Origin: Candidatus Woesearchaeota archaeon
GTDB taxonomy: Archaea; Nanobdellota; Nanobdellia; SCGC-AAA011-G17; JACPNG01
Assembly (NCBI GenBank): GCA_018303365.1
Contig: JAGVYI010000005.1
Span: 1-41,887 of the forward strand
DNA length: 41,887 bases
Reading direction: 5' to 3'
Shown here: positions 27,471 to 36,326 of the stretch, piece by piece
Layout of the letters: each line of letters begins with the position of its first letter
Numbering within the stretch: position 1 is the stretch's first letter
Position numbers and translations under genes: made by a program
Notes under the pieces: generated by a model
The model's database searches: none
What the model saw: only the letters and a program-made list of their open reading frames with translations
Told to the model about the DNA's origin: nothing

Positions 27471-29273
27471 CTAATATTTACTTTTGAGTTTTAGTCTTGG
27501 ACTGATACCTAACGCTCTAAGTTCGTCAAGTAGCAATTTAAATGCATAGCTAAGTTCGATAGGATTAATTTCAACATTCCCGCCGCAACGTGGACAAAAC
27601 TTTCTGTTCTTGTAAGCATCATAGACAGCAAGCATACCGCATTGCTCACAGATATACAGAACAGTTCGGTCTGAATCAAATCTCTCTTTAAGTAAGAGTG
27701 ATGCACCATGAGCAACAAAACAGTCTTTTTCCATCTCTCCAAGGCGAAGACCGCCACCGCGTGCCCTTCCCTCAATAGGTTGGCGTGTAAGAAGCTGAAT
27801 ACGTCCAGAAGCACGGGCATGTATTTTGTTTGCGACCATGTGTTTTAATCTCATATAATACATATTTCCAACAAAAATTGTTGCTTCGAGTTCTTCTCCA
27901 GTAATGCCATTGTAAAGTTTCTCTTTTCCATCTTCTCTAAAACCAAAGGAAAAAAGCTCTTTTCGAAGAAGTTCTGGGCTTTCAGAACTAAAACTTGTTC
28001 CTTCAGGATACCTTCCAGAAAGAGATCCTACTTTCCCAGCAAGCACTTCAATAAGATGGGAGATTGTCATTCTGCTTGGAAGACTGTGTGGTGAAAAGAT
28101 AAGGTCCGGTACAATACCACTAGTTGTGAAAGGTAGGTCTACAGCTGGAACAATTGCACCAACAACTCCTTTTTGTCCATGGCGAGAAGCAAATTTATCA
28201 CCTACCTCAGGAGCCCGTAGATGACGCAATCTGACTTGCACAAGTTTATTTCCTTCTTGATTTTCAGTAACAAGGACCATATCAACAGTTCCAATCTCAC
28301 CATGATTAACAACAGTAGAACTCTCTCGTCGAACATTAGCAGCAATACTAAACTCCTCAAGGTCACCAAGGAATCTAGGAGGACTTGTCTTTCCAATAAT
28401 GACATCATCCTCCTTTACTTCGATACCAGGAGCAATAATCCCATCTTCTTCAATAAGGCGATAATCTGTCTCTGAACGGTATCCTTTAATCTCTTTATTA
28501 GGAATACCAATTTCATCAACAAGACCACCAGCATACCTTAATTCTTCAGTAGTATAGGGTCTAAAGAATGTGCTGCGTGCAAGACCACGCTGGACAGAAT
28601 CCTTATTAAGAATAATAGAATCTTGCATATTATAACCTTTATAACTCATCAGGGCGATAGTTACATTTTGTCCTGCAGGATGTTGGTCATAAGCCGCAAT
28701 ATCATGCATAAATGACCTCGTGATTGGTCGCTGGGGATAATGAAGAATACTCGCATCAGTGTCCATACGGATAAGATAATTTGAAGCATAAAGACCAAGC
28801 GACTGTTTTTGAGTTTTTGAACCACGGTTGAGGCGTGTTGACTGGCCATAATTTGCATAAGGGACAAGAGAAGTAGTAATACCAAGAATGATATTAGGAC
28901 CTATCTCAAGATGAGTATGGTCCTTTGTCAATTCGTTTTCACTAAGTGCAATATAAGAATTTTCTTCCTCAGAAGCATCAAGGTACTCTATAATTTTTTG
29001 GCTAATAAGGTCTTTCCATTTTATCTCCCTGTTTTGCAGCTTTTTGGTATGCTCTTGAGTAAGTTTGCTTTCCCCATCTTCTACGATTATAAGTGGACGA
29101 CGGCAGCGGCCCTTGGTATTGTCAAGGTAGACATCCCGATTTACTTCATCAAAGAACACATTAAGTGTTTCTGGAAGTTTTCCAATACGCCGGTCATCTC
29201 TAACCTGCTTAACAAAAGCCTGAGTATCCTGCACTTCACCAACAAATTTCTCATTCAAATAAACGTCTGCCAT
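27471..29273 (-). CDS. rpoB1: RNA polymerase subunit B' (C-terminal half of split B)
   Basis: GDKFASRHGQKGVVGAIVP, GRARGGGLRLGEMEKDCFVAHGASLLLKERF, zinc motif CEQCG...CPRCGG. Confidence 0.97.
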   Translation of the reverse strand: MADVYLNEKFVGEVQDTQAFVKQVRDDRRIGKLPETLNVFFDEVNRDVYLDNTKGRCRRPLIIVEDGESKLTQEHTKKLQNREIKWKDLISQKIIEYLDASEEENSYIALSENELTKDHTHLEIGPNIILGITTSLVPYANYGQSTRLNRGSKTQKQSLGLYASNYLIRMDTDASILHYPQRPITRSFMHDIAAYDQHPAGQNVTIALMSYKGYNMQDSIILNKDSVQRGLARSTFFRPYTTEELRYAGGLVDEIGIPNKEIKGYRSETDYRLIEEDGIIAPGIEVKEDDVIIGKTSPPRFLGDLEEFSIAANVRRESSTVVNHGEIGTVDMVLVTENQEGNKLVQVRLRHLRAPEVGDKFASRHGQKGVVGAIVPAVDLPFTTSGIVPDLIFSPHSLPSRMTISHLIEVLAGKVGSLSGRYPEGTSFSSESPELLRKELFSFGFREDGKEKLYNGITGEELEATIFVGNMYYMRLKHMVANKIHARASGRIQLLTRQPIEGRARGGGLRLGEMEKDCFVAHGASLLLKERFDSDRTVLYICEQCGMLAVYDAYKNRKFCPRCGGNVEINPIELSYAFKLLLDELRALGISPRLKLKSKY

Positions 29274-29274
29274 T

Positions 29275-30765
29275 TTACCTGATAATATTAAGACCTGCCC
29301 CCTGCAATGCTTTTTTTATTTTATCCTCAGATTGTGTTTCTGGAGTTATACTGGCGAGAATGGCAAAATTCTTTCGAAGACCAATAGAGGTTCCCTCAGG
29401 AGTCTCAATACAACACAGCCTGCCCCAGTGGGTTGGATGAAGTGCGCGTGCTTCAAAGTTCTCCTGCGTTGCACTAAGCGGGGACACAACACGTTGAAGA
29501 TGAGAAAGGGAAGCAAGGAAATTAACGCGGTCCATATTCTGACTAATTCCCTTCCTACCTCCAACCCAAGCACCTGTCGCCATAGCACTTTGGATGCGGG
29601 AAGTAAGGAGCTTTTCACGTATAAGGTTTCTAACTGTAGTATATTTTCCTCGTTTAACAAGACGCTGGAAGTTATACAGGATATCGTTGATAAGTATACG
29701 CAGATTTACGCGAAAAAGCTCTGCAACCAAGTCACCACTAAGTTTAAGAGTCTTATTACTATAGTGGTCTTTATCAGTAGGCTCGGCACCTTCTTTTGTA
29801 ACAGAGAAAAAGCGTTTGATGATTTTACATAAATTATAAGCCTTAATAATGCGGTCAGACGGCTCAACACCAAGATGGGGAAGCAGATAACGGTCAAGGC
29901 TTTCCCTTGTCTTTTCGATTTTTATTTCACGTGCTTGGGTAATCCCAATCTTCTTTGCAATAAACTCAAGTGCATCTTCTTCGGTTTTTAACTCAAGTGC
30001 CTCATAAAGATTAATAAAAATATCATCGTACTGCTTATCTCCAGAGATAAAATGATTTACTTCTTGGTCACGGGTAAGACCTAAGGCTTTAATAATTGAA
30101 ATGACTGGTATTCGTTTAAAGCGAGTAAAAGTAAGATAAATCATGCCATCTTTCATCTGTTCAAGTGTATGGGAAATACGATATGGACCATACTCAGAAA
30201 ATAATTTTGCGCTGTATCTACTTGGTCCAACTTTATTCTCTTGGATAAAGAGTTTATTTGAAGCAAGGTCTTCAACAGTAATTAATACACGTTCATTACC
30301 ATTAAGAATGAAATATCCGCCAGGGTCATCCGGGTCTTCATTCTTAGAAAGAAGATCTTCACGCTTAAGACCGTTAAGGTGACAATATTTTGATTTAAGC
30401 ATAATTGGTAAGCGCCCAACTTCACAATTGAAAGCCTCACGCTGCACTCCATCAATATGAGTACTCACCTCAAGAAACATTGGTGCTGAATATGTAAGTT
30501 TTCTAAGCCTGGCTTCCATAGGATATACATCGCGTTTACTGCCATCAGCCTCAATAAGAGAAGGTTTTGTGATCCAGATTTTATCAATCTTTATTTTAAA
30601 TTCTTGAACATCTGGGGGTATAACTGTGGGAACAATCTCGCCCATGCTCTGGACAATTTTTTGCATCTGAACATCTAAAAAGTTATTAAAAGAAAGTATA
30701 TTTGACTCTACAAAGGAGTGTTCCTCAAAATACCTTCTAATAAGCAGTTCGCTTGTCTTATCCAC
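29275..30765 (-). CDS. rpoB2: RNA polymerase subunit B'' (N-terminal half of split B)
   Basis: GGYFILNGNERVLITVEDLASNKLFI, ARALHPTHWGRLCCIETPEGTSIGLRKNFA. Confidence 0.97.
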   Translation of the reverse strand: MDKTSELLIRRYFEEHSFVESNILSFNNFLDVQMQKIVQSMGEIVPTVIPPDVQEFKIKIDKIWITKPSLIEADGSKRDVYPMEARLRKLTYSAPMFLEVSTHIDGVQREAFNCEVGRLPIMLKSKYCHLNGLKREDLLSKNEDPDDPGGYFILNGNERVLITVEDLASNKLFIQENKVGPSRYSAKLFSEYGPYRISHTLEQMKDGMIYLTFTRFKRIPVISIIKALGLTRDQEVNHFISGDKQYDDIFINLYEALELKTEEDALEFIAKKIGITQAREIKIEKTRESLDRYLLPHLGVEPSDRIIKAYNLCKIIKRFFSVTKEGAEPTDKDHYSNKTLKLSGDLVAELFRVNLRILINDILYNFQRLVKRGKYTTVRNLIREKLLTSRIQSAMATGAWVGGRKGISQNMDRVNFLASLSHLQRVVSPLSATQENFEARALHPTHWGRLCCIETPEGTSIGLRKNFAILASITPETQSEDKIKKALQGAGLNIIR

Positions 30766-31012
30766 TTATGACCACCCTATAAAAAACTCTTTCTTTGACT
30801 GTTTGACTCTTTGAGATTATCTTAACAACATCGCCAGGTTGTAGTTCAAGTTCCTTTGCAACCGGGTCTTTCATACAAAGTTTTGGAAGTTGTTTTGGTG
30901 AAATATTATATTGTTGAAATAACCCATTTAATTCTTCAGGTTTAAGTTTCGTATACTTTGGTACAAGATTATGTTTGAAAATGTTAAATGCGGCTTCCTT
31001 TTTTTCTACCAT
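30758..31012 (-). CDS. rpoH: RNA polymerase subunit H
   Basis: NIFKHNLVPKYTKLKPEELNGLFQQYNISPKQLPKLCMKDPVAKELELQPGDVVKIISKS. Start reset to ATG 31012; the longer track ORF runs into tRNA-Lys. Confidence 0.93.
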   Translation of the reverse strand: MVEKKEAAFNIFKHNLVPKYTKLKPEELNGLFQQYNISPKQLPKLCMKDPVAKELELQPGDVVKIISKSQTVKERVFYRVVISG

Positions 31013-31038
31013 GATTTCTTTCTCCTGACGAATGGGAA

Positions 31039-31156
31039 TGGGCCGGACGGGACTTTCACCATATAGGTTTTGAACCCGCGACCACCTGCTTAAAAGGTTC
31101 ACCACCAAAGCAAGGCTAAGGTTCAGGTGCTCTAATCCAGGTTGAGCTACCGGCCC
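31039..31156 (-). tRNA. tRNA-Lys (TTT) with two introns
   Basis: Exons 31156-31124, 31097-31069, 31052-31039; introns 31123-31098 (26 nt, at 30/31) and 31068-31053 (16 nt, at 59/60). Spliced: GGGCCGGTAGCTCAACCTGGATTAGAGCACCTGCCTTTTAAGCAGGTGGTCGCGGGTTCAAATCCCGTCCGGCCCA. Confidence 0.92.
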
Positions 31157-31158
31157 AA

Positions 31159-31259
31159 CGCCCTGGCCGGGAGTCGAACCCGGGTCCCGGCCTCGACAGG
31201 GCCGGATGATTGGCCCATGATACCATTTGAACCATGCTAGGCCACTACACTACCAGGGC
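31159..31259 (-). tRNA. tRNA-Asp (GTC) with a D-arm intron
   Basis: Exons 31259-31238 and 31209-31159; intron 31237-31210 (28 nt). Spliced: GCCCTGGTAGTGTAGTGGCCTATCATCCGGCCCTGTCGAGGCCGGGACCCGGGTTCGACTCCCGGCCAGGGCG. Confidence 0.92.
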
Positions 31260-31510
31260 TTTTTTGATGCGAAATAATCTGCTTCTAGCTATTTTTGGCT
31301 TTTTTCGGTGAAAACACTGAAGAAAACTATTTTTAGATACATCAGCGTTTTTAATGCTCCTTACCCCCAAAAAGAGACCTAGAATGATTATTTAACATCC
31401 AAGCAAAATTTTTTTTCACTCCTTTATAAAGCTTTTGAATTATCAAACCTTCAAAAAAATCTAACTCTTAATATAATACAAACTTTGAGTGCATTCGCCT
31501 TTATGGTGAA

Positions 31511-31633
31511 TCCCCACCCCAGGATTCGAACCTGGAACCCCATGGTATCAGCTGGTCATACGTCATCTCTTGTCGTATGGACATCTCAGTACGACTTCTA
31601 CAGCCATGTGCTCTACCATTGAGCTAGGTGGGG
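31511..31633 (-). tRNA. tRNA-Tyr (GTA) with an anticodon-loop intron
   Basis: Acceptor CCCCACC/GGTGGGG, anticodon arm CATGG-CTGTAG[51-nt intron, ~31597-31547]A-CCATG, T arm CCAGG-TTCGAAT-CCTGG. Confidence 0.9.
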
Positions 31634-31727
31634 TATTATTTTCTCCATTTGACCATATTTAAATATATTTCTCTAATGAACACATTTTCCACAAAAATTT
31701 ATATAGCATAAGGAAATCATATAAACA

Positions 31728-32960
31728 ATGAAAAGGAAGGTGATTGTTGCTGTTCTTTTTATTATGCTCTTAAGTGCACCTGTCTTCGCCCTCACACAAG
31801 TCGAAGTTGAACAAAAAATACTGGAAACAGACAATAACCTGCGCACAGTACAGCAACATGAGCTAAGTGAAATTCTTAACCTAAATGGGCAAACAACTTT
31901 CGCACGGGCCCAACTGCAAACGCTTCTGCAGCGCCTTGCGCAACCTGGACAAGCAGCAGTAGTTGAAGCACAATTAAATGCACTCAGAGCACAGCTCCCG
32001 CGCTCAATTGAAGTTCTTGGGAAAGTAAAAGATAAAGTTGTTGTGCCTGTAAACGTTGTTTCAGAGCGATTCGCAGATAAATCAAATGAAGTCGCAATAA
32101 ATCAGGGAAAAGGGGAAATAAATCTAGAAGCAACCTTAGTAAAGATAACTTGGTTTGATAGTCACGAAGAGCAAAAAACAGTAATACAGAAAATATGGAG
32201 TTACACAGAAGACGCAAAAAGAATAACAATCTATGAAATACTTCCAAAACCAACGCAAAAAAATAAAATTATACCAATGCAAGTTTTGTACGTAAATGAC
32301 CAAACACTAAAAGCTGTTCAAGAGCCTGTAAAAGCCGGAGAGAAATATTCATTCTCATATATTATAGAAAGAAATGACCTAAGTTTAGCAGACACAATTT
32401 ATACAATCCTTGTTCAAGAAGGAGGACCAACTATAGAAGAGTACTCGTGCGGTGACGGCATCTGTACAGTTCCATTTGAGGATAATATAGTCTGTCCAGC
32501 AGATTGCCAATCCAGCTCCAAAAAGAAAATCACATGGGTAATCATTATTGCCTTGCTTACTGGTGTCGCAGGTATTTTCTATTTTAATTTTTACAGGGGG
32601 AAAGGTGACTTTAGACGCCTAACAGCAAAGTCACCATTCACAAGCAAAAAGGACCTAAAGCAGGTTGTTGATTTTATTTCTTGGGGTATAAAGAAAGAGA
32701 TAACAAAGCAGAAAATAACACCTCTTCTTATAAAAAAAGGTTGGACAAAAAAACAGGTTACTTATGCCTACGAAGAAATTGAATGGGAAGAGCGAAAGGT
32801 TCTGCTCGATACGGCACCGAAGACCTCAGACCCACTCGATAATGTAAGGAATTTTATAACAGAATGTAGAAAAAAAGGTATTGAAGAAACAACAGTCCGT
32901 GCAGCGCTCATCAGAAAAGGCTGGCATAAAGAGCAGATTAGTAGCGTATTTAGCAAATAA
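31728..32960 (+). CDS. Exported/membrane-anchored protein with CGDGxC motif, TM segment and two C-terminal helical repeats
   Basis: N-terminal signal peptide (…LLSAPVFA|LTQ); CGDGICTVPFEDNIVCPADC; TM WVIIIALLTGVAGIFYF; repeats LLIKKGWTKKQVTYAYEEI and ALIRKGWHKEQISSVFS. Confidence 0.75.
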   Translation: MKRKVIVAVLFIMLLSAPVFALTQVEVEQKILETDNNLRTVQQHELSEILNLNGQTTFARAQLQTLLQRLAQPGQAAVVEAQLNALRAQLPRSIEVLGKVKDKVVVPVNVVSERFADKSNEVAINQGKGEINLEATLVKITWFDSHEEQKTVIQKIWSYTEDAKRITIYEILPKPTQKNKIIPMQVLYVNDQTLKAVQEPVKAGEKYSFSYIIERNDLSLADTIYTILVQEGGPTIEEYSCGDGICTVPFEDNIVCPADCQSSSKKKITWVIIIALLTGVAGIFYFNFYRGKGDFRRLTAKSPFTSKKDLKQVVDFISWGIKKEITKQKITPLLIKKGWTKKQVTYAYEEIEWEERKVLLDTAPKTSDPLDNVRNFITECRKKGIEETTVRAALIRKGWHKEQISSVFSK

Positions 32961-32998
32961 AGATAAGTTTATAAGGAATTTTTAAATCACCGTCTTAT

Positions 32999-33070
32999 GC
33001 GCCGGTAGTCTAATGGCCAGGATAGCGGCCTTCCAAGCCGTTGATCCGGGTTCGAATCCCGGCCGGCGCA
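32999..33070 (+). tRNA. tRNA-Gly (TCC)
   Basis: Acceptor GCGCCGG/CCGGCGC, anticodon loop CTTCCAA, T arm CCGGG-TTCGAAT-CCCGG; no intron. Confidence 0.95.
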
Positions 33071-33122
33071 TAATTCTATATTAAGGAAAAAATTATAAAT
33101 AAAGGATTCATAGATTGTAATA

Positions 33123-33725
33123 TTGGGGGTGGATGGTATGAAACACGAAATAAAAGATTTTAGTTATCTCCTTGGAAAATTAAAAGGCATCAGCGATAAG
33201 CAACTACAGGCTCATTTTGGGTTGTATGAAGGATATGTAAAAAAACTGAATGAGATAGAAGATAAACTGAAAACACAAGATAAGGGTGCAACAAATTATT
33301 CCTTTGGAGAATTTAGTGAGCTTAAAAGAAGAGAAGGGGTTGCATTTAACGGCGCATACCTTCATGAGTTATATTTTGAGAATCTTTCAGGAGACAAAAG
33401 CAAACTGTCAGAGGCGCTGAAAAATGCAATAAAAAAAAGTTTCAGCTCATGGGAAATGTTCGTAGCTGACATAAAAGCATCTGCAGGGTCAACACCAGGG
33501 TGGGTAGTTGTAACGAAAAACAAAATCGACGGCAATATTCACACTTACATACTTTTCGAACACCACATAGGCCTTCCAGCTCACCAGGAAATAATACTTG
33601 CCCTTGACTGCTGGGAACACGCATTTATGATAGACTACGGAACAAAAAAAGCAGATTACTTAAATGCCTTTTTTGAGAATATAAACTGGGAAATAGTCAA
33701 TAAAAGGTTTGAAAAGGTAAGATGA
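33123..33725 (+). CDS. sod: Fe/Mn superoxide dismutase
   Basis: QAHFGLYEGYVKKLN, VAFNGAYLHELYF, LALDCWEHAFMIDYGTKKADYLNAFFENINWE. Confidence 0.93.
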   Translation: MGVDGMKHEIKDFSYLLGKLKGISDKQLQAHFGLYEGYVKKLNEIEDKLKTQDKGATNYSFGEFSELKRREGVAFNGAYLHELYFENLSGDKSKLSEALKNAIKKSFSSWEMFVADIKASAGSTPGWVVVTKNKIDGNIHTYILFEHHIGLPAHQEIILALDCWEHAFMIDYGTKKADYLNAFFENINWEIVNKRFEKVR

Positions 33726-34030
33726 TTCCTACAGAGTTAAAACAAAAGCAGGATAATAGAGAAGAATTTGTCATTCTTGATGTTCGTGAGCCCAACGAAT
33801 TGAAAATAAGTCAGCTTGAGGGTAATATAAATATACCCCTAGGTGAACTTCAAGAAAAGTATCTTGAATTGGATAAGGAAAAAGATATTATTGTCGTCTG
33901 CCGCACAGGCTGGCGAAGTGCGAACGCAGTATCATTCCTAAAAGAAAAAGGATTCAAGAAAGTTGAGAATCTTGATGGGGGAATAAATCTCTGGGCTGAT
34001 ACTGTAGACCATTCAATTGAAAAATATTAG
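33722..34030 (+). CDS. Rhodanese-domain protein
   Basis: FVILDVREPNEL; active-site loop VVCRTGWRS; overlaps sod by 4 nt. Confidence 0.9.
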   Translation: MIPTELKQKQDNREEFVILDVREPNELKISQLEGNINIPLGELQEKYLELDKEKDIIVVCRTGWRSANAVSFLKEKGFKKVENLDGGINLWADTVDHSIEKY

Positions 34031-34165
34031 TTAAAAACGATATCATAATGCAGAAAGATTGCTTAAAGAAAAACAAAAGATAATGAAACAGTAAGGTGCT
34101 ACGAGAATTAGGCACATCAAATTCTACAATATATTTATATACAGTCAATATTTCTATCTTTCAAG

Positions 34166-34801
34166 ATGAAAAAGAGGGCAATTGTCTTCTGTGCCCATAG
34201 TGATGACGAAGCAGTTGGGTGTTCTGGAACAATGCTGCGTCTCATTGATGAAGGGTATTACATAACAAAAGTTGTGTTCTCATGTGGAGAAATGAGCCAT
34301 CCCCACTTAAAAAGAAAAGTCGCAACAAAACAGCGCATTCAGGAGACAGAAGAAATCAGTAAAAAATACGGAATACAAAATACTGTCTTTTTTAATTTGA
34401 CAGACTCAAAATTAAAAAAAGAAGTATCTTCAAAACAGATAGAAGAAAAAATCCATAGCATATTCAAAAAACAAAGACCAGAGAAGATTTTTATTCCTTC
34501 TGCCCATGATCCACACCCAGACCACAGGACAGTACATAAAACTATAACCGGATTCTTAAAAATAGAAAAGTGTAAATGCGAAATTCTCTGTTATGAGGTA
34601 TGGAACCTAACAGAAAAAAGCCTTCCTTCTGTATATGTAGACATTACAAAATACTATCAAAAAAAACTTCAGATGATGCGCGATTTTCAGAGCCAGTGGC
34701 TCTCTATGTATATATTATTGATACCAGTACGCCTGCGTTCAAGGCGCTATGGAAAAAAGATTGACACAAAATATGCAGAAAAATTTTACAAATTGCAATA
34801 A
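34166..34801 (+). CDS. PIG-L/LmbE-family deacetylase
   Basis: VFCAHSDDEAVGCSGTMLRL and PSAHDPHPDHRTVHK. Confidence 0.9.
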   Translation: MKKRAIVFCAHSDDEAVGCSGTMLRLIDEGYYITKVVFSCGEMSHPHLKRKVATKQRIQETEEISKKYGIQNTVFFNLTDSKLKKEVSSKQIEEKIHSIFKKQRPEKIFIPSAHDPHPDHRTVHKTITGFLKIEKCKCEILCYEVWNLTEKSLPSVYVDITKYYQKKLQMMRDFQSQWLSMYILLIPVRLRSRRYGKKIDTKYAEKFYKLQ

Positions 34802-34804
34802 ACA

Positions 34805-35830
34805 ATGAAATTAACCTTTATCGTAACAGGGTTTGGATATGGTGATAGTATCAGGACAAGTGCCTTGATTGAAGCGTTGAAAAAAAGAAATAAGAATCTA
34901 AAAATACAAATCTTTGGATATGAAAACTCATACAACTTTTTCAATAAAAATTATCCAACATACCGGATTAGAAGCTATAAATTCGCTGATTTTGGAATGA
35001 GGTTCTGGACAACAATATTCGCTGTCCAGAATGTCCATCTGCCTTTGTTGTTGCTGCGCAATCTACAGACTTACAAAAACGAAGTAGAAAAATTTGACCC
35101 AGAGGTAATTATCTCCGACTTTGAGCCATTGGCGAACATGCTTGCAAATGCACTCAATATACCTTGCATCACAATCTTTGGTTATGATCCTAAACGCTAT
35201 CAGGCTTATAGGAAAAAAAGCACGACCTTGAATATACAGGCACACTACATTGAAAGACTTTATAGGTCATCACAGACGGTTATTATTCCATCCTTTCTCA
35301 AACAAAAAGATTATGATAATATCAAATATGTGTCACCAATTATTAGGGAATGGACGCATAAGCAAAAAAAAAGAAAGCAACACATAGTAATGATGCTCGG
35401 AGGTTCTGATTTCGGTCTAAAACTTGCAAAACAGATTAAAAAGCTATCAATAGATGAGGAGATTATGTTTTTTGGAGGAAGTAAAACAATAGGAAAAGGA
35501 CACCAGACGAAATTTGACTATGATTTTCTAAACACACTAACAGATGCGAAGGGAGTAATCACACTTGCAGGCAACCTCACTATAAGTGAATGCCTCTTTT
35601 TCAAAAAACCGATGTTAATCTTTCCTATAAAAAACCATATTGAACAACTGCTTAATGCAAAAGCTGTAGAAAGATATGCAATGATTGGCAAACAAAAACA
35701 CATAAAAGAAAGCGTATATGAATTCTTAGAGCAAATAAAAAAGCCATGGCCTTTACCCAAGCATCTTAAATTTGACGGTGCAACCCAAGCAGCAAGAATA
35801 ATTGAAAAGGTGAAAAAAAGTGAAGGGTAA
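34805..35830 (+). CDS. Glycosyltransferase (GT-B/MurG-like)
   Basis: TGFGYGDSIRTSALIEAL, DPEVIISDFEPLANMLANALNIPCI, C-terminal LAGNLTISECLFFKKPMLIFPIKNHIEQLLNA. Confidence 0.75.
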   Translation: MKLTFIVTGFGYGDSIRTSALIEALKKRNKNLKIQIFGYENSYNFFNKNYPTYRIRSYKFADFGMRFWTTIFAVQNVHLPLLLLRNLQTYKNEVEKFDPEVIISDFEPLANMLANALNIPCITIFGYDPKRYQAYRKKSTTLNIQAHYIERLYRSSQTVIIPSFLKQKDYDNIKYVSPIIREWTHKQKKRKQHIVMMLGGSDFGLKLAKQIKKLSIDEEIMFFGGSKTIGKGHQTKFDYDFLNTLTDAKGVITLAGNLTISECLFFKKPMLIFPIKNHIEQLLNAKAVERYAMIGKQKHIKESVYEFLEQIKKPWPLPKHLKFDGATQAARIIEKVKKSEG

Positions 35831-36326
35831 GGTATTAGTATTTATTATCTTAATGCTATTGCCGGCGACGGCGGCACTTGAAAAAGAATTTTGCGATGGT
35901 TGCATCAAAAAAGACCTCTGCTACACAGAAAGGATACAGCTAGAAAGTGAGATAGGGAGGGTATATTGCTCAAAAAATGGCGAATTTTTACCTGTAAAAA
36001 GCATAGGTAAAGTATGTAAAGATGATGCTGAATGTGCCTCTTTCTTTTGCAAAGGAGTATGCACTACTCCAAAAAACAAAGAAAATTTCAGCAGGAATAT
36101 ACTCTTTGTTCCATTGGGTGTTGCAACAATTATAGGCATCGGAATAATATTTAGTAGACATCTAAAAACAAAACAAGGTGTAAAAAATGAAAGGAAGGCA
36201 GAAGCATCACAACAACAGAAAAGAAAGCATATTCGTATTGATTATACAAAACGTAACTCGGCAATCGAAAATAAAGTAGAAAGATCACTAGGAGAGCTTC
36301 AGGATGTTCTCAAAAAAAGACGTTGA
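35820..36326 (+). CDS. Cys-rich membrane-anchored protein
   Basis: Signal-like N-terminus, Cys-rich ectodomain (CDGCIKKDLC...CKDDAECASFFCKGVC), TM, basic tail. Confidence 0.65.
   Translation: MKGKVLVFIILMLLPATAALEKEFCDGCIKKDLCYTERIQLESEIGRVYCSKNGEFLPVKSIGKVCKDDAECASFFCKGVCTTPKNKENFSRNILFVPLGVATIIGIGIIFSRHLKTKQGVKNERKAEASQQQKRKHIRIDYTKRNSAIENKVERSLGELQDVLKKRR

Noticed and set aside
29332-29832. 166-aa + strand ORF opposite rpoB''
   Set aside because: Antisense shadow of a highly conserved gene.
29275-30765. Split RNA polymerase B subunit as a frameshift
   Set aside because: The B''/B' split is a normal arrangement in several archaeal groups and both halves are intact.
31013-31108. N-terminal extension of rpoH in the ORF track
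   Set aside because: The extension overlaps the tRNA-Lys gene; the canonical RpoH start is ATG 31012.
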